A stretch of DNA of 64,000 bases, taken from the NCBI GenBank assembly GCA_018343915.1, contig JABRWF010000003.1, forward strand, positions 310,001 to 374,000, written 5' to 3'. Positions 22,084 through 33,308 of this stretch are shown here, one piece after another. The notes under the pieces are model-generated. The model saw nothing but the letters and a program-made list of their open reading frames with translations, ran no database searches and was not told where the DNA came from. This DNA is from Agroathelia rolfsii (taxonomy: Eukaryota; Basidiomycota; Agaricomycetes; Amylocorticiales; Amylocorticiaceae). The position numbers were made by a program, and so were the translations under genes. Every line of letters starts with the position of its first letter. Within the stretch, counting starts at the first letter, position 1.

Positions 22084-24472
22084 TCAAGGTTCAGCGAGTC
22101 GAATGTTCATGGGGAGCTGGTGCTCGTCGGATCCTTTGACAACGGGATGCTGAACAATGGCCGTGGTGGCGCGAATGTCTGACCGGGGTACGGCAAGCTC
22201 AAATTCGAAGTCACGGACAAGTGCAAAAATAAGGGCTTTCATTCTAAAAAAAAAGCATTTATTCGATTAGTATTGAGCCCTAGAAGGCATAAGGAAAGGA
22301 GTTGCCACGTACCCTACCAGAGCAAATCGGTAGCCAATGCAAGCTCTCGGTCCGCCAAGGAATGTAAATAGACGGCTAACAATGCCAGGCATTTGCTGGG
22401 TTTGCTCAGGAAGATTATCCCAGCGGTCAGGACTGTATAGATCCAAACATTAAATCGGTGCTATGCGGTACAGTTAATGAAAAACCACCGTACTCAAATA
22501 CATCAGCATCTGGTCCCCATATTTCCTTAGACCGATGTAGAGTCCAGATGGGAACCTGAATAAGATCACCCTTGGACACCCTTCAAGAAAAATTAATGAC
22601 ATATCTAAGCAAATTATATCTCCAAGAAACAGGCTGAGATACACACTTGATCTCATTTCGAGTGTTTCCGTGTCTGTCGATGTATGGCTTCGAAACAGGT
22701 ATGACGGTGTCTTCCATTGCAGCACGAATAGTGCCAGTAACCGGCGCATATAGCCTCAATACTTCGCGTGAAACGTTCTCCAGATATGGCAAGGCGTTGA
22801 GTTCGTCCATAGTCGGATTACTTGGCGCTGCTCTCAACTCTTCTCGGAGCTTACGTTGAACATCAGGGGCCTGCGAAATTGCAAATAATGTCCATATGAC
22901 GGCCGTAGAAGTAGTTTCATGACCGGCGACAAAGAAGGTGGGAACCTCTGATGACGAAAAAAGTTGAACATTGAAAAGATTATATATAGCCGTGTATTCT
23001 TATGAGTGAATAGGACTCACGAGCAATGGCATCGTCGTCAGAGAGCTTGCGACCCTCTGCAGCCATATTTGCTTTGATGAGCAAGCTGAGAAGGTCCCGC
23101 CCCTTTTTTTTCTCGCCATCCTTTTCAACACTGACTGCCTGCGCCTTGGCTTTCGCAATAAGCTCGTGACCAATACGGTTCATGACAGCCTGAGCGTTAT
23201 TGATGCGCCTCGCTCCAAGTGTTGGCTAGTCAGAAATAAATAAGTAACATGACCATTGAGGAATTGGATATGAAACTTACAATAAGACGTAGGGGCGGGA
23301 TAATTGCCTGCAATTCCGGAAATACACCAGCACCAGAAGAGAATAGCGTCGAAAGTGCACGGTTGAGTTCCGTCGGCTCAGAATCTACTAGAGAATTGAA
23401 CTCGTAACCAAAGCCAGCGAGCCCAATGATGTCCAGTGTCGTCCGGTTCAGCCAGCTAAGCATATCTACGCGGATATGGTCTTGCTTTCCTGTGCTTTGT
23501 TTCTTGATTTGTGAGGACAGAATACCGCTAAGCTGAGGAATGAATCAGCTGTGCACTTTAATATGATCCTCTAGGAGAAAGAACCTATACCTCTAGTGCC
23601 TTTTCCACAAAAATACTTGTCATATCGCGTAACTGAGTGGGTCCAAAGGCGGGGTTCTATAAAAGTTGCTAACTAAGATATTTTATTTTTCGATCGGTGC
23701 CAAGTAAAACAGACCATAATTCTTCTCTGTATATTCCATAAAACTTGGTAAAACGTTAGGATAAAACTGGAATTTCACGATATTTACCTGAAGCTTATGA
23801 TCGTGACCTAAGAAGTTAATGAATTAGTTCTCTTACAGTAAACGGATGGTTAATCATTAACTACCTTCTACAACCAGAACACCTGGATGACATCAGACGT
23901 GATCAATGTGAGATTAATTATGGTGCAAATTCAAACACCTACCAGGTCCAACCATCCGGGAAAGTGCATAGATAGTTTGGCTTGGCTTTTGAAAAATATC
24001 CGTGTGTGTAATAACATGGTTTATAGACTAGCCACAGAAATAGATGACTCAGCATCTATTTACAGCAATAAATAGATATGATAGGATACCTTGACGTCGT
24101 TGGTCATCAGCATAGGGTGCTGTAGAATGGTAATCGAGTTGGACACAGACGTCGAGACCTCCGGTTAAGCAAGAGACTCACGCCTAACATGCCTTGGAAA
24201 CTATATACAGGACCATATTGGCGATGCCAGTCCATCTTCTCCCGGTGATCGAGCTGCAGATGATATATTTTTCCTCGTAAAACTCACAAACAACAAGAAC
24301 TTACCTCTGTTTTGGTGAAATCCGATCCATTGCCAGTAATTTTAAAAGATTTGGGAGGACCCTGAAGATCCCATAAGGCAGAAGTAGAGACTCTGTAAAA
24401 GTATTGAATAGATAGAATAGCTGCGTAAACACCAGCCAAGCTGCAGGTGTAGACTATTAAATCTTCTATCAT
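22084..24472 (-). CDS. Cytochrome P450 monooxygenase (tandem copy 3)
   Basis: This is a close paralogue of copy 2 with the same exon layout. The N-terminal anchor is [20 protein letters not shown]. The I-helix (AGHETTST), ExxR (ENVSREVLR) and [10 protein letters not shown] heme loop are all present, and the stop is at 22084-22086. Differences from copy 2 include Gln for Arg in GDLIQVPIW and a Gly codon at the heme-exon junction where copies 2 and 4 have Glu. The sequence is nearly identical to copy 2 across about 23294-23742 and 22340-22556, introns included, yet clearly diverged elsewhere. It is likely functional. The substrate is unknown. Confidence 0.93.
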
Positions 24473-24929
24473 GGTGAGAGGAGGGAGTATGGTGTAATGT
24501 TGCTGGTAGCCACCGATGGTGTCTTGAGGGTTTTTATACACAAGCTGCGCGGATCCCGGCTGATGAAGAAGCCCCCCTGGAATACATATGATAAATTATC
24601 TATTACCGACCGGTGCTTGGACTGCGGCGATGTTATCAGTCCCTGTTTTGAAAAATATACAACTTTTTTAAGATCCGCATGGAAACTCGTTGCAGGAGCC
24701 TGAGATTGCCATGGTAGTAAACGAACTTCAAGTTGAGAGGAATTTCCAAGCGCAACAGTCATTTTATCATTCAGACTTTGGCCAAAGGAAGTATCAGTGC
24801 ATAGCGTCATCAGAAAGTCTGCGTCTCGCTGCTATGCAATCTACCAACTATCAAGCTTGAAGTTTTGAAGCTTTGATTTGACAAGGGCAGCTGCGAGCTT
24901 CGGAGTCGCGGTCATTTGATCTCGAGTTG

Positions 24930-25002
24930 AAGACTATTACGTCACGCTGGTGTTGTTTTCTTCCGTCCGGGGAGTCTAACGACTGGACGGACGGAAACGT
25001 AC
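24930..25002. promoter_or_regulatory. Conserved CGTCA plus TTCCGTCC...GGACGGAA palindrome (P450 copy 3 promoter)
   Basis: TTACGTCAC (about 24937-24945) is followed by TTCCGTCCGG (24961-24970) and GGACGGACGGAAACGTAC (about 24985-25002). Both arms match the element upstream of copy 2. Spacing between the arms is similar although the loop sequence differs. Confidence 0.5.
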
Positions 25003-25236
25003 CCCTAACTCGCTCATCATCCTATGTTGTAAAACACACTCAACATCGTGCTCTCTTTTGATGGCACTTCCCTCAAAAAAAAAAAAAAACTTCCTAGATG
25101 AAGTATGCATCTCACTCCAGTATTCCTGGTTCCTAAAACTATCTTCGTCTTAAAGTTCCTATTCAAGTTGCACTCTAGTGTCATCTACAGAGCTTTTTTT
25201 AGTTGCATTTCCAAGTAATTTTATCCCTGCGCATCC

Positions 25237-25915
25237 CTGTCATCAATTCCTGTAGAAAAAAAAGGCTAATAGCCCGACCAAGGTTTTTTTTTTTGCTACA
25301 CTGCCAGCGGCACCTCAGAGTTTTTGATGACCCATAGACTGAGAACAATATGGTGGAATCAGGCTTTGTTAGTAATATATTACACGGAAGGTAATATACA
25401 CACAACTATGGGATAGATTGTCGTAACTACAATAACATATATACAATTTTCCTATCAAAGATAGTAAAGTATTGTAGAAACTTCGGAATATAAGAAACAC
25501 ACGATGTAAGTAAGACATGAGTAAAACACGAGTACATGAGAAATACATGAATATATATGAGGAAACTCAGACAATCTAAATCATACAAAATACTCAGATA
25601 AGATGCGCACGCCGAGACCTGTCGTCGCTGCACATCTTTGGTCGCCGTTGCGATATTTCAACAGGCTCATGTCCCACCAATTCGTCTATTCCTCAGACTG
25701 ATTCTGAAGATATTATTACCGTTTCTCAAATTAGTACACCTGTTACTAATACTCAAATACTTGTGTTGCAATCGATATTGTTAAGAATGCTACACGAGCT
25801 CACAAGACAATAATCAGGGCAGAGACCGTCGTACTACTAGTATATCCCCCTGAGGAAATTAAATTAAATACTTCCAAGAAAGGCAAAACTGTCAGTTACT
25901 GCCCCAAAGTGAGAA
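25237..25915 (+). pseudogene. Decayed 5' fragment of NTH1 (relic B), split by a solo LTR
   Basis: This block starts with the same ATG-to-CTG change as relic A, then AAAAGGCTAATAGCCCGACC, matching the NTH1 start region. After an inserted LTR (25367-25663) homology resumes with CTGAAGATATTATTACCG and runs to about 25915. Relics A and B are more like each other than either is like NTH1. They therefore derive from one already-decaying unit that was duplicated again. Confidence 0.75.
25367..25663. mobile_element. Solo LTR of a retrotransposon, 297 bp
   Basis: The sequence begins TGTTAGTAATATATTACAC and ends GATATTTCAACA, giving the TGTT...AACA ends typical of LTRs, Copia types in particular. The flanks are GGCTT (left) and GGCTC (right), a near-perfect 5-bp target duplication. 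The equivalent site in relic A is uninterrupted (AGGCTTGCATCCC), confirming an insertion. No internal retrotransposon domain or second LTR is present, so it is a recombination remnant. Confidence 0.85.
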
Positions 25916-26230
25916 AATAATCAGCATCGAGTCTGACTAGCACATGTAGGATGTCCGATGAGATAGTATCTCATTTTTCAATATATTTTTTTATAATCTA
26001 AAATTATCTAAACCATAATGAAAGTATCTCTCCAAAAGTCCATTTAACTTAGTTGGCACCTTTTCAATTAGAAACACATTCCATGAATTACAAGTATGCT
26101 ATATTACAGTAGCGACAAAAAATCGGATTACTCGGATACTCGGTACTTAGATATCATTCATCACTGTCCAGGTAATATTTCTAATAGGGCCTCCGATACA
26201 AAATGAAGAGTTCCGTCAGGATCTCAACGG
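25916..26230. other. 3' flank of P450 copy 4, shared with copy 3
   Basis: This block (TTAACTTAGTTGGCACC, TTCCATGAATTACAAGTA, AAATGAAGAGTTCCGTCAGG) closely matches 21873-22083 downstream of copy 3. It marks the left end of the duplicated unit and presumably contains the 3' untranslated region. Confidence 0.6.
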
Positions 26231-27735
26231 TCAAGGTTCAGCAAGTCGGATAGTCATAGGCAGCTGGTGCTTATCGGATCCTTTGACGACGGGGTGCTGA
26301 ACAATGGCCGTGGTAGCGCGGACATCTGACCTGGGAACGGCGAGTTCGAATTCGAAGTCACGAACGAGAGCGAAAATTAATGCCTTCATTCTACAAAAGC
26401 ATTTCTTTTATTAGCATCGAGCTCCGGAAGACACGCGGAAAAGAGCTGTTACGTACTCTACCAGAGCAAATCGGTAGCCAATGCAAGCCCTTGGTCCACC
26501 AAGGAATGTAAATAGACGGTTGACGACGCCAGGCATCTGCTGTGTTTGCTCAGGAAGGTTATCCCAGCGATCAGGACTGCATGGTTTAAATATTAAATCA
26601 GTGATATAGATATACGCAGCACGAGTAGAGAAAGTCACAGTACTCGAATATATCGGCGTCTGGTCCCCATATTTCCTGGGACCGATGCAGAGTCCAGATT
26701 GGGACGCGGATCAAGTCGCCCTTGGATACCCTTTAAAACAATAGAAATATTGGTTATCTATCCATTCATATCGCCAAATACTACTCACTTGATCTCGGTC
26801 CGAGTATTTCCATATCGGTCGACATATGGCTTGGAAACAGGTATGACGGTGTCTTGGATCGCAGTACGAATGGTGCCAACAACTGGCGCGTGCAACCTCA
26901 ACACTTCGCGTGAGACTTTCTCCAGATATGACAAGGAGTTGAGCTCATCCATGGTAGGATTGCTTGGCGCTGCTCTCAGCTCCTCTCGAAGTTTGCGTTG
27001 GACGTCGGGGGCCTGGGAGAGCGCAAAGAGTGTCCACGTGACAGCCGTGGAAGTAGTCTCGTGGCCAGCGACGAAGAAGGTGGGGACCTCTGTTAATGAA
27101 GAGGAGTCGAAAATCAATGAATAAAATTATAGTAATCGACCTTAAAGAATCAGAAGGACGTACGAGCGATGACATCTTCGTCAGAGAGTTTACGACCCTC
27201 TGCAGCCATATTTGCTTTGATGAGCAAGCTAAGAAGATCTCGTGCTTTGTTTATCTCGCCATCTTTTTCTACACTGATAACTTGTGCCTTGGCTTTAGCA
27301 ATAAGCTCATGTCCGATACGATTCATAACAGCCTGAGCTTTATCCACACGCCTAGATCCGAAGGTGGGCTATCCGAGGATGAGTAAGCGATCTAGCACTC
27401 GGAAAATATTCAAAGTAACTCACGATAAGACGCAGAGGAGGGATCATGGCCTGCAGAAACGCAAATAAGCCGGAACCAGATGTAAATAGTGTCGAAAGTG
27501 CACGGTTGAGCTCCGTCGGCTCAGAATCCGCTAGTGAGTTGAACTCATAACCAAAGCCGGCGAGGCCAATAATGTCAAGTGTCGTGCGATTCAGCCAGCT
27601 GAGCATGTCCACCTGAAGTGCAGCCTGTTTTTCGGCGCCTTGATTTTTTATTTGAGAGGATAAAATGCTGCCAAGCTGAGAAATGGGTAAGTCGTGAATC
27701 GTATCATTGCGATCTCTTTTTTTTTTAAAAAAAAG

Positions 27736-27769
<34 letters not shown>

Positions 27770-28672
27770 GAAAGAAAGAAAGAATTCACACCTGCAGTGC
27801 CTTTTCCACAAAGATGCCCGTCATATCCCGTAGCTGGGCAGGCCCAAAGGCGGGATTCTATAAGAGATCAATTGAGACGTTTAACCTCTATACCGGCGTA
27901 TAAGCAAGACATACCATGATTCTTCTCTATATATCCCGTGGTCTTTAGTAGAGTCTTTGGGGGAGCAAATTTATAATATTTACCTGAAGTTTATGGTCGT
28001 GACCTTGATGAATGAACAGATTAGCTATCTATCGTTGGGGGAAGAGCCATCAACTACCTTCGACAACCAAAACACCTAGATAAACCGGATATCAATAACT
28101 TGATCATAGTCAAAATTATGGGTACTGACCAGGCCCAACCATGCGGGAAAGGGAGTAAATGACATGGGGTGGTTTCTGGAAGATATCCGTGTGCGTGATG
28201 ACATGATTGATGGACTAATAGGGATGAAGACAGTTCAGAGACTATCTGTAAAAGCAAACAGATAAGGCCACGTACCTTGACGTCATTAGTGGATAATATG
28301 GGAAGCTGCAATAATTTCGTTGTATTTGGAATGATCCAATTTCCCACTTAACAAGTGACTTACGCCTAGTAGGCCTTGGAAACTGAAAACTGGGCCATAC
28401 TTGCGATGCCAGCCCGTTTTCTCCTGGTGATCAAGCTGTAGGGAGGGGGGGATATGATATGGATTCAGAACCTGAACGACCATGAGATATTCGTACAAAC
28501 ATACCTCTGTATTGGTAAAGTCTGTTCCACTGCCTCTAATCCTGAAGTATTTGGGTGGACCCTGGAGATCCCATAAGGAAGAAGTAAAGATCCTGTAGAA
28601 GTATCGAGCAGATTGGATAGTGGCGTAGAGGCCAGCCAATATGCTAGCGTAGACTAGCGAAGTGTATAACAT
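26231..28672 (-). CDS. Cytochrome P450 monooxygenase (tandem copy 4, next to NTH1)
   Basis: This member of the same paralogous set is the most different of the three intact genes. Its N-terminal anchor is MLYTSLVYASILAGLYATI, followed by [16 protein letters not shown]. The I-helix AGHETTST, ExxR (EKVSREVLR), [10 protein letters not shown] and heme loop [14 protein letters not shown] are intact. The stop is at 26231-26233. One intron (about 27710-27790) contains a long purine tract. This copy keeps the presumably ancestral position, divergent from an intact NTH1, and is the best candidate for the founder of the array. The substrate is unknown. Confidence 0.93.
27717..27783. repeat. T/A and purine simple-sequence tract in a P450 copy 4 intron
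   Basis: About 13 T residues are followed by a run of A with scattered G (AAAGAAAGAAAG at its end). The tract is inside an intron and is absent from the equivalent introns of copies 2 and 3, so it is a copy-specific expansion. Confidence 0.8.
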
Positions 28673-29442
28673 GATGAGGGAGAGAGAGTCAGATGCAATA
28701 TCAACGTAGATGCCAATGGAGTATTAAGAAGCTATCTAGCCACTGTCCTAACCGACGAAAAAGCCTGCCTGGGATACGCGTAATGAATTGCAAGCTACGC
28801 AAGCACTGCGGCGAAGATGCCATAGCCTTGATGATGATCTTCCGATCGAATCCCACCCCGGCGCAGACATCATCATTTCGCCTGGATGAGGTGTGATGTC
28901 AAATACAAATTATACAATACTTCCCCAGGATCCCCGCTCATCATTCGGGAACCATATGGAACCAAAAAGGTCCCGGGAAAAACTATTTTTATTTTCCATA
29001 GTTCTGAAAGATACAGCTGTGTCGCATAGTTAATGGATGTCTAAATGCAACCAATTCAACAAAAAGCAGCGAATTGAAGACAGTTGCAAAAAACTCGGGT
29101 TAGACAGCTCCGAGTCACGGTCACTTAGCGACGGGCCAATGGTCATCAATTACGTCATACCTATCTCGTTTTCTTCCGGCCGAAGAAGCTCCTACTCGGA
29201 CGGACCAAAACGTACGGCAGATTTACTCATCATCCCATGTGGTAAATCGACAAAATCATCCCGCCTTTACGACTTGTTGAGTACTTTGAGTTGCTAATCA
29301 TGAAATAAGTGTCTTACTATCGTTCCTGGTTCCTGGTTCTATATTCGTCTTTATACTATCAAGTTGGACTTCTAGTTGCATAACACTCATCTCCGAGTCG
29401 CCGTTTGGCTCACGTTGGTTTAACCTGCTTCCTGGGTCATCC
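28673..29442. promoter_or_regulatory. Divergent promoter region of P450 copy 4 and NTH1
   Basis: The region contains TTACGTCAT (about 29150-29158), then TTCTTCCGGCCG (29171-29182) and GGACGGACCAAAACGTAC (about 29199-29216). These correspond to the palindromic element upstream of copies 2 and 3, with the left arm partly changed. Similarity to 20169-20940 and 24473-25236 runs through most of the interval, so the whole divergent promoter was duplicated with each P450. Confidence 0.55.
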
Positions 29443-31003
29443 ATGCCTGCCACCAATCCTCGCCGAAGCAAAAGGCTCATAGCCCGGCCAAGCCCATATC
29501 ATTCCTCCGTTACACTTTTTGATGTCTCAGAGACCATAGACCACTTAGGCTCAGATTCTGGCTCACGCTCAACTGAAGCCCAGACAATTAAGCTAGAAGA
29601 ATCTTCCAGTGTTCCTGACTTGGAGGATATCGTTTCTGAAAACAGTACAATTCCTCACATTGGAATGCCGACGATGCGACCGCCATCGCCAAAAGTACGC
29701 ATTAGAGCTCGCAACTCGAGTCGCAAGACAACGGTCAAAACAGAAGCAGTCGTCACGCGCACCTCCGAGGAAGACACAAAAACAAATTTGTCTAAGAAAA
29801 GTAAAGTTGTCAAACCATTGATTACTAGAACTCATCCCGCTCCTCCAAATTGGAGACAGACGTACGATATGATATGCGAGATGCGCTCCCGAGTGCAAGC
29901 ACCAGTAGACACCATGGGATGTGATCAAGAGCAAGTTCAAGAGAGTGACCCAAAGGTCTGTCTCAGACTTAGGCTCTGAAATCGAAACAGCGCGAATTTA
30001 ATCTCAGGATAGAATAAAAGATTTTCCACCCTCATTGCACTTATGCTCTCTCCGCAGGCCAAGGACGAAAGTGTTGATGCCGCCGTCAAACAACTGAGAA
30101 TTGCTTTAGGTGGAAGTCTGAGTCCGGATGCTTTGCGTCAAGCCGATGATGTCACCATTCAAAATGCCATTCGGCAAGTTGGTCTATGGAGAAAGAAAGC
30201 AGAGCAAGTTGATGCTTATTTCACCATTGCTAATAATGCTGTCGTGTATTCTGACAATTGTTCTCACCTCTAGATACATCAAACAAGCAGCGCAAACACT
30301 GTATGAGAAATTTGACTCCGACGTACCAAATAACCTTGACGATTTACGGTCACTTAACGGCGTCGGGGCTAAGATTGTAACAAATGTTCTCCTTCTTTGT
30401 TTGCATCATGCTGAACGTTCTTAGGCAATTCTGGCTCTACAGTCTGCTTGGAAAAAGTTCGTCATGTTTCCTTGCAGCAACCCCAATGCCGTAATCTATG
30501 CTCACAATCTTTTAGCAACGTTGGTATTGGTGTTGATACTCATGTTCATCGGATAACAAATCGACTCGGCTGGCATAAGCCACCGACTACTGATCCTGAA
30601 GTCACAAGGTTGGATATCAGGCTGACTTCATATTTGTTAACTTCTTACGCCCTTATCCACCCAGAGCAAACTTAGAATCATGGCTACCAAAAGAATTCCA
30701 TCCCCAAATCAATCATTTGCTTGTTGGATTTGGCCAGGCGAGTTTGGATTATTATTTTCACTCACAATGTACTCTAACTATGCTCAATTCTAGATGATAT
30801 GTTTACCGACTGGTCCTCGGTGCGACCTATGTACTTTAAGTACTGCTGGACTGTGCCCTAGCGCCTCGAGCACAGTCAATAGCAAGAATCGGAGTCCGCG
30901 TAAAGCGGGTGCTGCAGTCAAGATCGAAGTCGAAGTCAAGCCTTCGGATATGTTATTGCCAGTTGTAGAAGACGACGAGAAGGGCTTTATAGTACAACAC
31001 TAA
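29443..31003 (+). CDS. NTH1: Endonuclease III homologue (bifunctional DNA glycosylase/AP lyase)
   Basis: This base-excision repair enzyme removes oxidised pyrimidines and nicks abasic sites. It has a basic N-terminus (MPATNPRRSKRL, possible targeting signal) and a low-complexity region to about residue 150. The HhH-GPD core follows: RFSTLIALMLSPQAKDE, IRQVGLWRKKAEQ, the hairpin LRSLNGVGAKIA with the catalytic Lys, and VGIGVDTHVHRITNRLGW with the catalytic Asp. The C-terminal iron-sulfur motif has four Cys (MICLPTGPRCDLC ... GLC); the last spacing is X7 rather than the bacterial X5. The last intron (30738-30793) has a GC donor. The stop is at 31001-31003. Decayed copies of its first exon lie at 20941 and 25237. 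Confidence 0.93.
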
Positions 31004-31074
31004 CTAATTACAATCGTGATACTACGCTCTGTTTTACACTCTTTCTTGGTTACTGTCTATACATATGAGTTTAC

Positions 31075-33308
31075 TCATTGAAGCTCCATGGCCATATCCC
31101 AGAACCTTCTTTCTAGCTCAACTGTCTTTTCCCAAATATTGGTCCATGTCTTGAGCATTTCCAATGAGGGATTTTGCTCGTTAGCCACAGCTTCTATTTT
31201 CTCTGCACCGGTAGAAGAGACACATCTCATAAATCAGAAAGCCGTGGTGAAAAAGATAAACGAATTCATACCTATTCCTCTCCTCACAGCCGCTTGAAAA
31301 CCTTCACCTGAATAGTCGTCGATCCATTTCTTATACGGGTTTCCATCAAGTTTCACCCAGCTATTTTCTCTGGCTGCCTCTCTCTTCAACCAGAGACCCA
31401 CCTCGCCATAGCCCAACAGACATGCAATGAGTGCCATGAGTAACTGATAATAATCGCCTAGCGACACCAAAAATCTGGTTTAGGAAACTCTTATAAAAAT
31501 GAGGCAAAAGGCCGGTCTTACCTGTGAGGCCCATATTCACGATGTATGCACCATATGCTATCGTCGCACTCGATTCAGGTGTGCGTTCGAGTTCTGCCTT
31601 GGAGATACCCCATAATTCGCAGAATTGCACGTGCATCGTAGACTCATGCACAATGTGTGTAATAATTTCTGCAGCTGCTTGTATGTCACTGAACCGGCTA
31701 CTTTTGGTAGCAAGGAGCCTGTCAACGAAAAAAGGACATAATAAGTTTTTTTTTGAGTCACTAAACTGATCCAAATTGGAGACAAAGCTTACCCATGGGC
31801 TTGACTGTAATATTTGAGATAATGATAGTCTTGTCTGTGAAAAAGTAGTTAGAGGGTATGGTTTCTAGATTGAAAGGAAAAAATGAAGAAGCGAACTTGA
31901 TAAAGTGGATAAAATTTTCTTTGGGTAAAGTTCCCTTGCCTAACATTCTGACAAAGTCATGTTCCACATATTCACGCCAGAGACTGCCTGATTTAGATAT
32001 AAGGCTATGAACGAATGGGTGCGGATTTGTTGGTGTAGCACTGTGAACATATGTGATTACTTTCTTGGAATAGGATTTCATGCCATAAATGTATTGTTCT
32101 CACATAGGTACTGTCCTCGTCAGAAGTGAATGTACATGGTTCAGCGGACCATGACCGCTACCAATAGGATGAGCCGTTGCAATTGCATGGTGCGTGTAGA
32201 GGGTTGCTTCGCGCACGGCCTCGTTAACTATGTTTCGATGTTTAGCAATAGCACAAAAGAATTTTGAATGCTGTTTGGCACTAACTTGTTTTTCCGCGTC
32301 CAAGATGACAAGCGATTGACGATGCCAGAGTACAGCCAGTGCCATGTGTGCTCGTTGTATCTAACCTTGGCCTAACGAAGAATGTTGTCGTTTCATCATG
32401 CTCATACAGAACGTCCAACACGAGTTTAGGATCCGACGATGTATAAGCGCCAGTGGACAGAAGGACCTCCATGTTTGGGCCAAGTAGCCCGTCTCGTACG
32501 ACCTTTATCTCAGGATGATCACGAAGATAGTCGTCGACTTCGGTCAAGGTGGTGATAAAATGCCCGCCTTTCAATAAGACCGCTTTTGACCCCAGCAAGA
32601 TAAGCCTCTTGGCCGCACTGACCATATTTTCTAGCGTTTCAACGTCATCTAGTCCCAATCCGCAAGCTTTGAGAAGCAGGATCGCTTCTGACTTGTTGGG
32701 CGTGATGATTGTGCATAATGGAAAGATTTTAGTGGTCATAGCATGAATAGCTTCTGGGTGCAATAAGGTATGACCAGAAGTTGAAACACAGACAGGGTCA
32801 CAGACGAAAGGATGCATTTCCTTTCCAGCGAAATGTTCATTGAGAGCCGTAGCCACCATATTGACTATGCCACCATCCAGAAGCATTCCAGTTTTAATTG
32901 CATCTATCTCGATATCAGATAGTACAGAGTTAATCTTCAATAGATATATTTAGTCTGGAACACCTGAAACCATTAGAATTCCTAGCTGACTTGCCTGTTG
33001 GCGGACGAAATCCGGAGGCACGCCATGAACACCTTGGACGCCTACTATACATACCGAAAGTAAATATTTGAATGTTAGAAATACTGCAAACTTGGATCTA
33101 ATTGGTACCTGTGTTCTGCGCGGTGATGGCAGTTACGACACTTGCCCCATAGCACTGGTGAGCTGTAATCGCTTTTAAATCAGCCTCGATGCATATCAAT
33201 TAGTTCTCTACGATGGGTGCTATGCGTTTATCTTTGTTGTACCTGGATACCAGCACCACCACCGGAGTCGCTGCCGGCAATAGTCAGAATATTGGCATAG
33301 TAGTTCAT
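31075..33308 (-). CDS. THI20: HMP/HMP-P kinase fused to TenA/thiaminase II (THI20 type)
   Basis: This bifunctional protein phosphorylates the thiamine pyrimidine (HMP to HMP-PP) and carries a TenA domain that salvages or hydrolyses pyrimidine moieties. The N-terminus reads MNYYANILTIAGSDSGGGAG, then ADLKAITAHQCYGASVVTAI. Further ThiD motifs are DAIKTGML, CDPVCVSTSG, ITPNKSEA and the anion hole HGTGCTLASSIA. The TenA half has NPHPFVHSL, a Cys in MHVQFCELWGI and the Glu in LLGYGEVGLWLK. Domain order and length fit the fungal THI20 group. I see no TPP riboswitch-like intron in the 5' region. The protein ends WDMAMELQ, with the stop at 31075-31077, convergent with NTH1 and only about 70 bp from its stop. 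Confidence 0.93.

Noticed and set aside
14751..28672. Possibility of a complete secondary-metabolite cluster
   Set aside because: Only P450s and a DNA repair gene are present; no terpene, polyketide or peptide synthase or tailoring set is visible.
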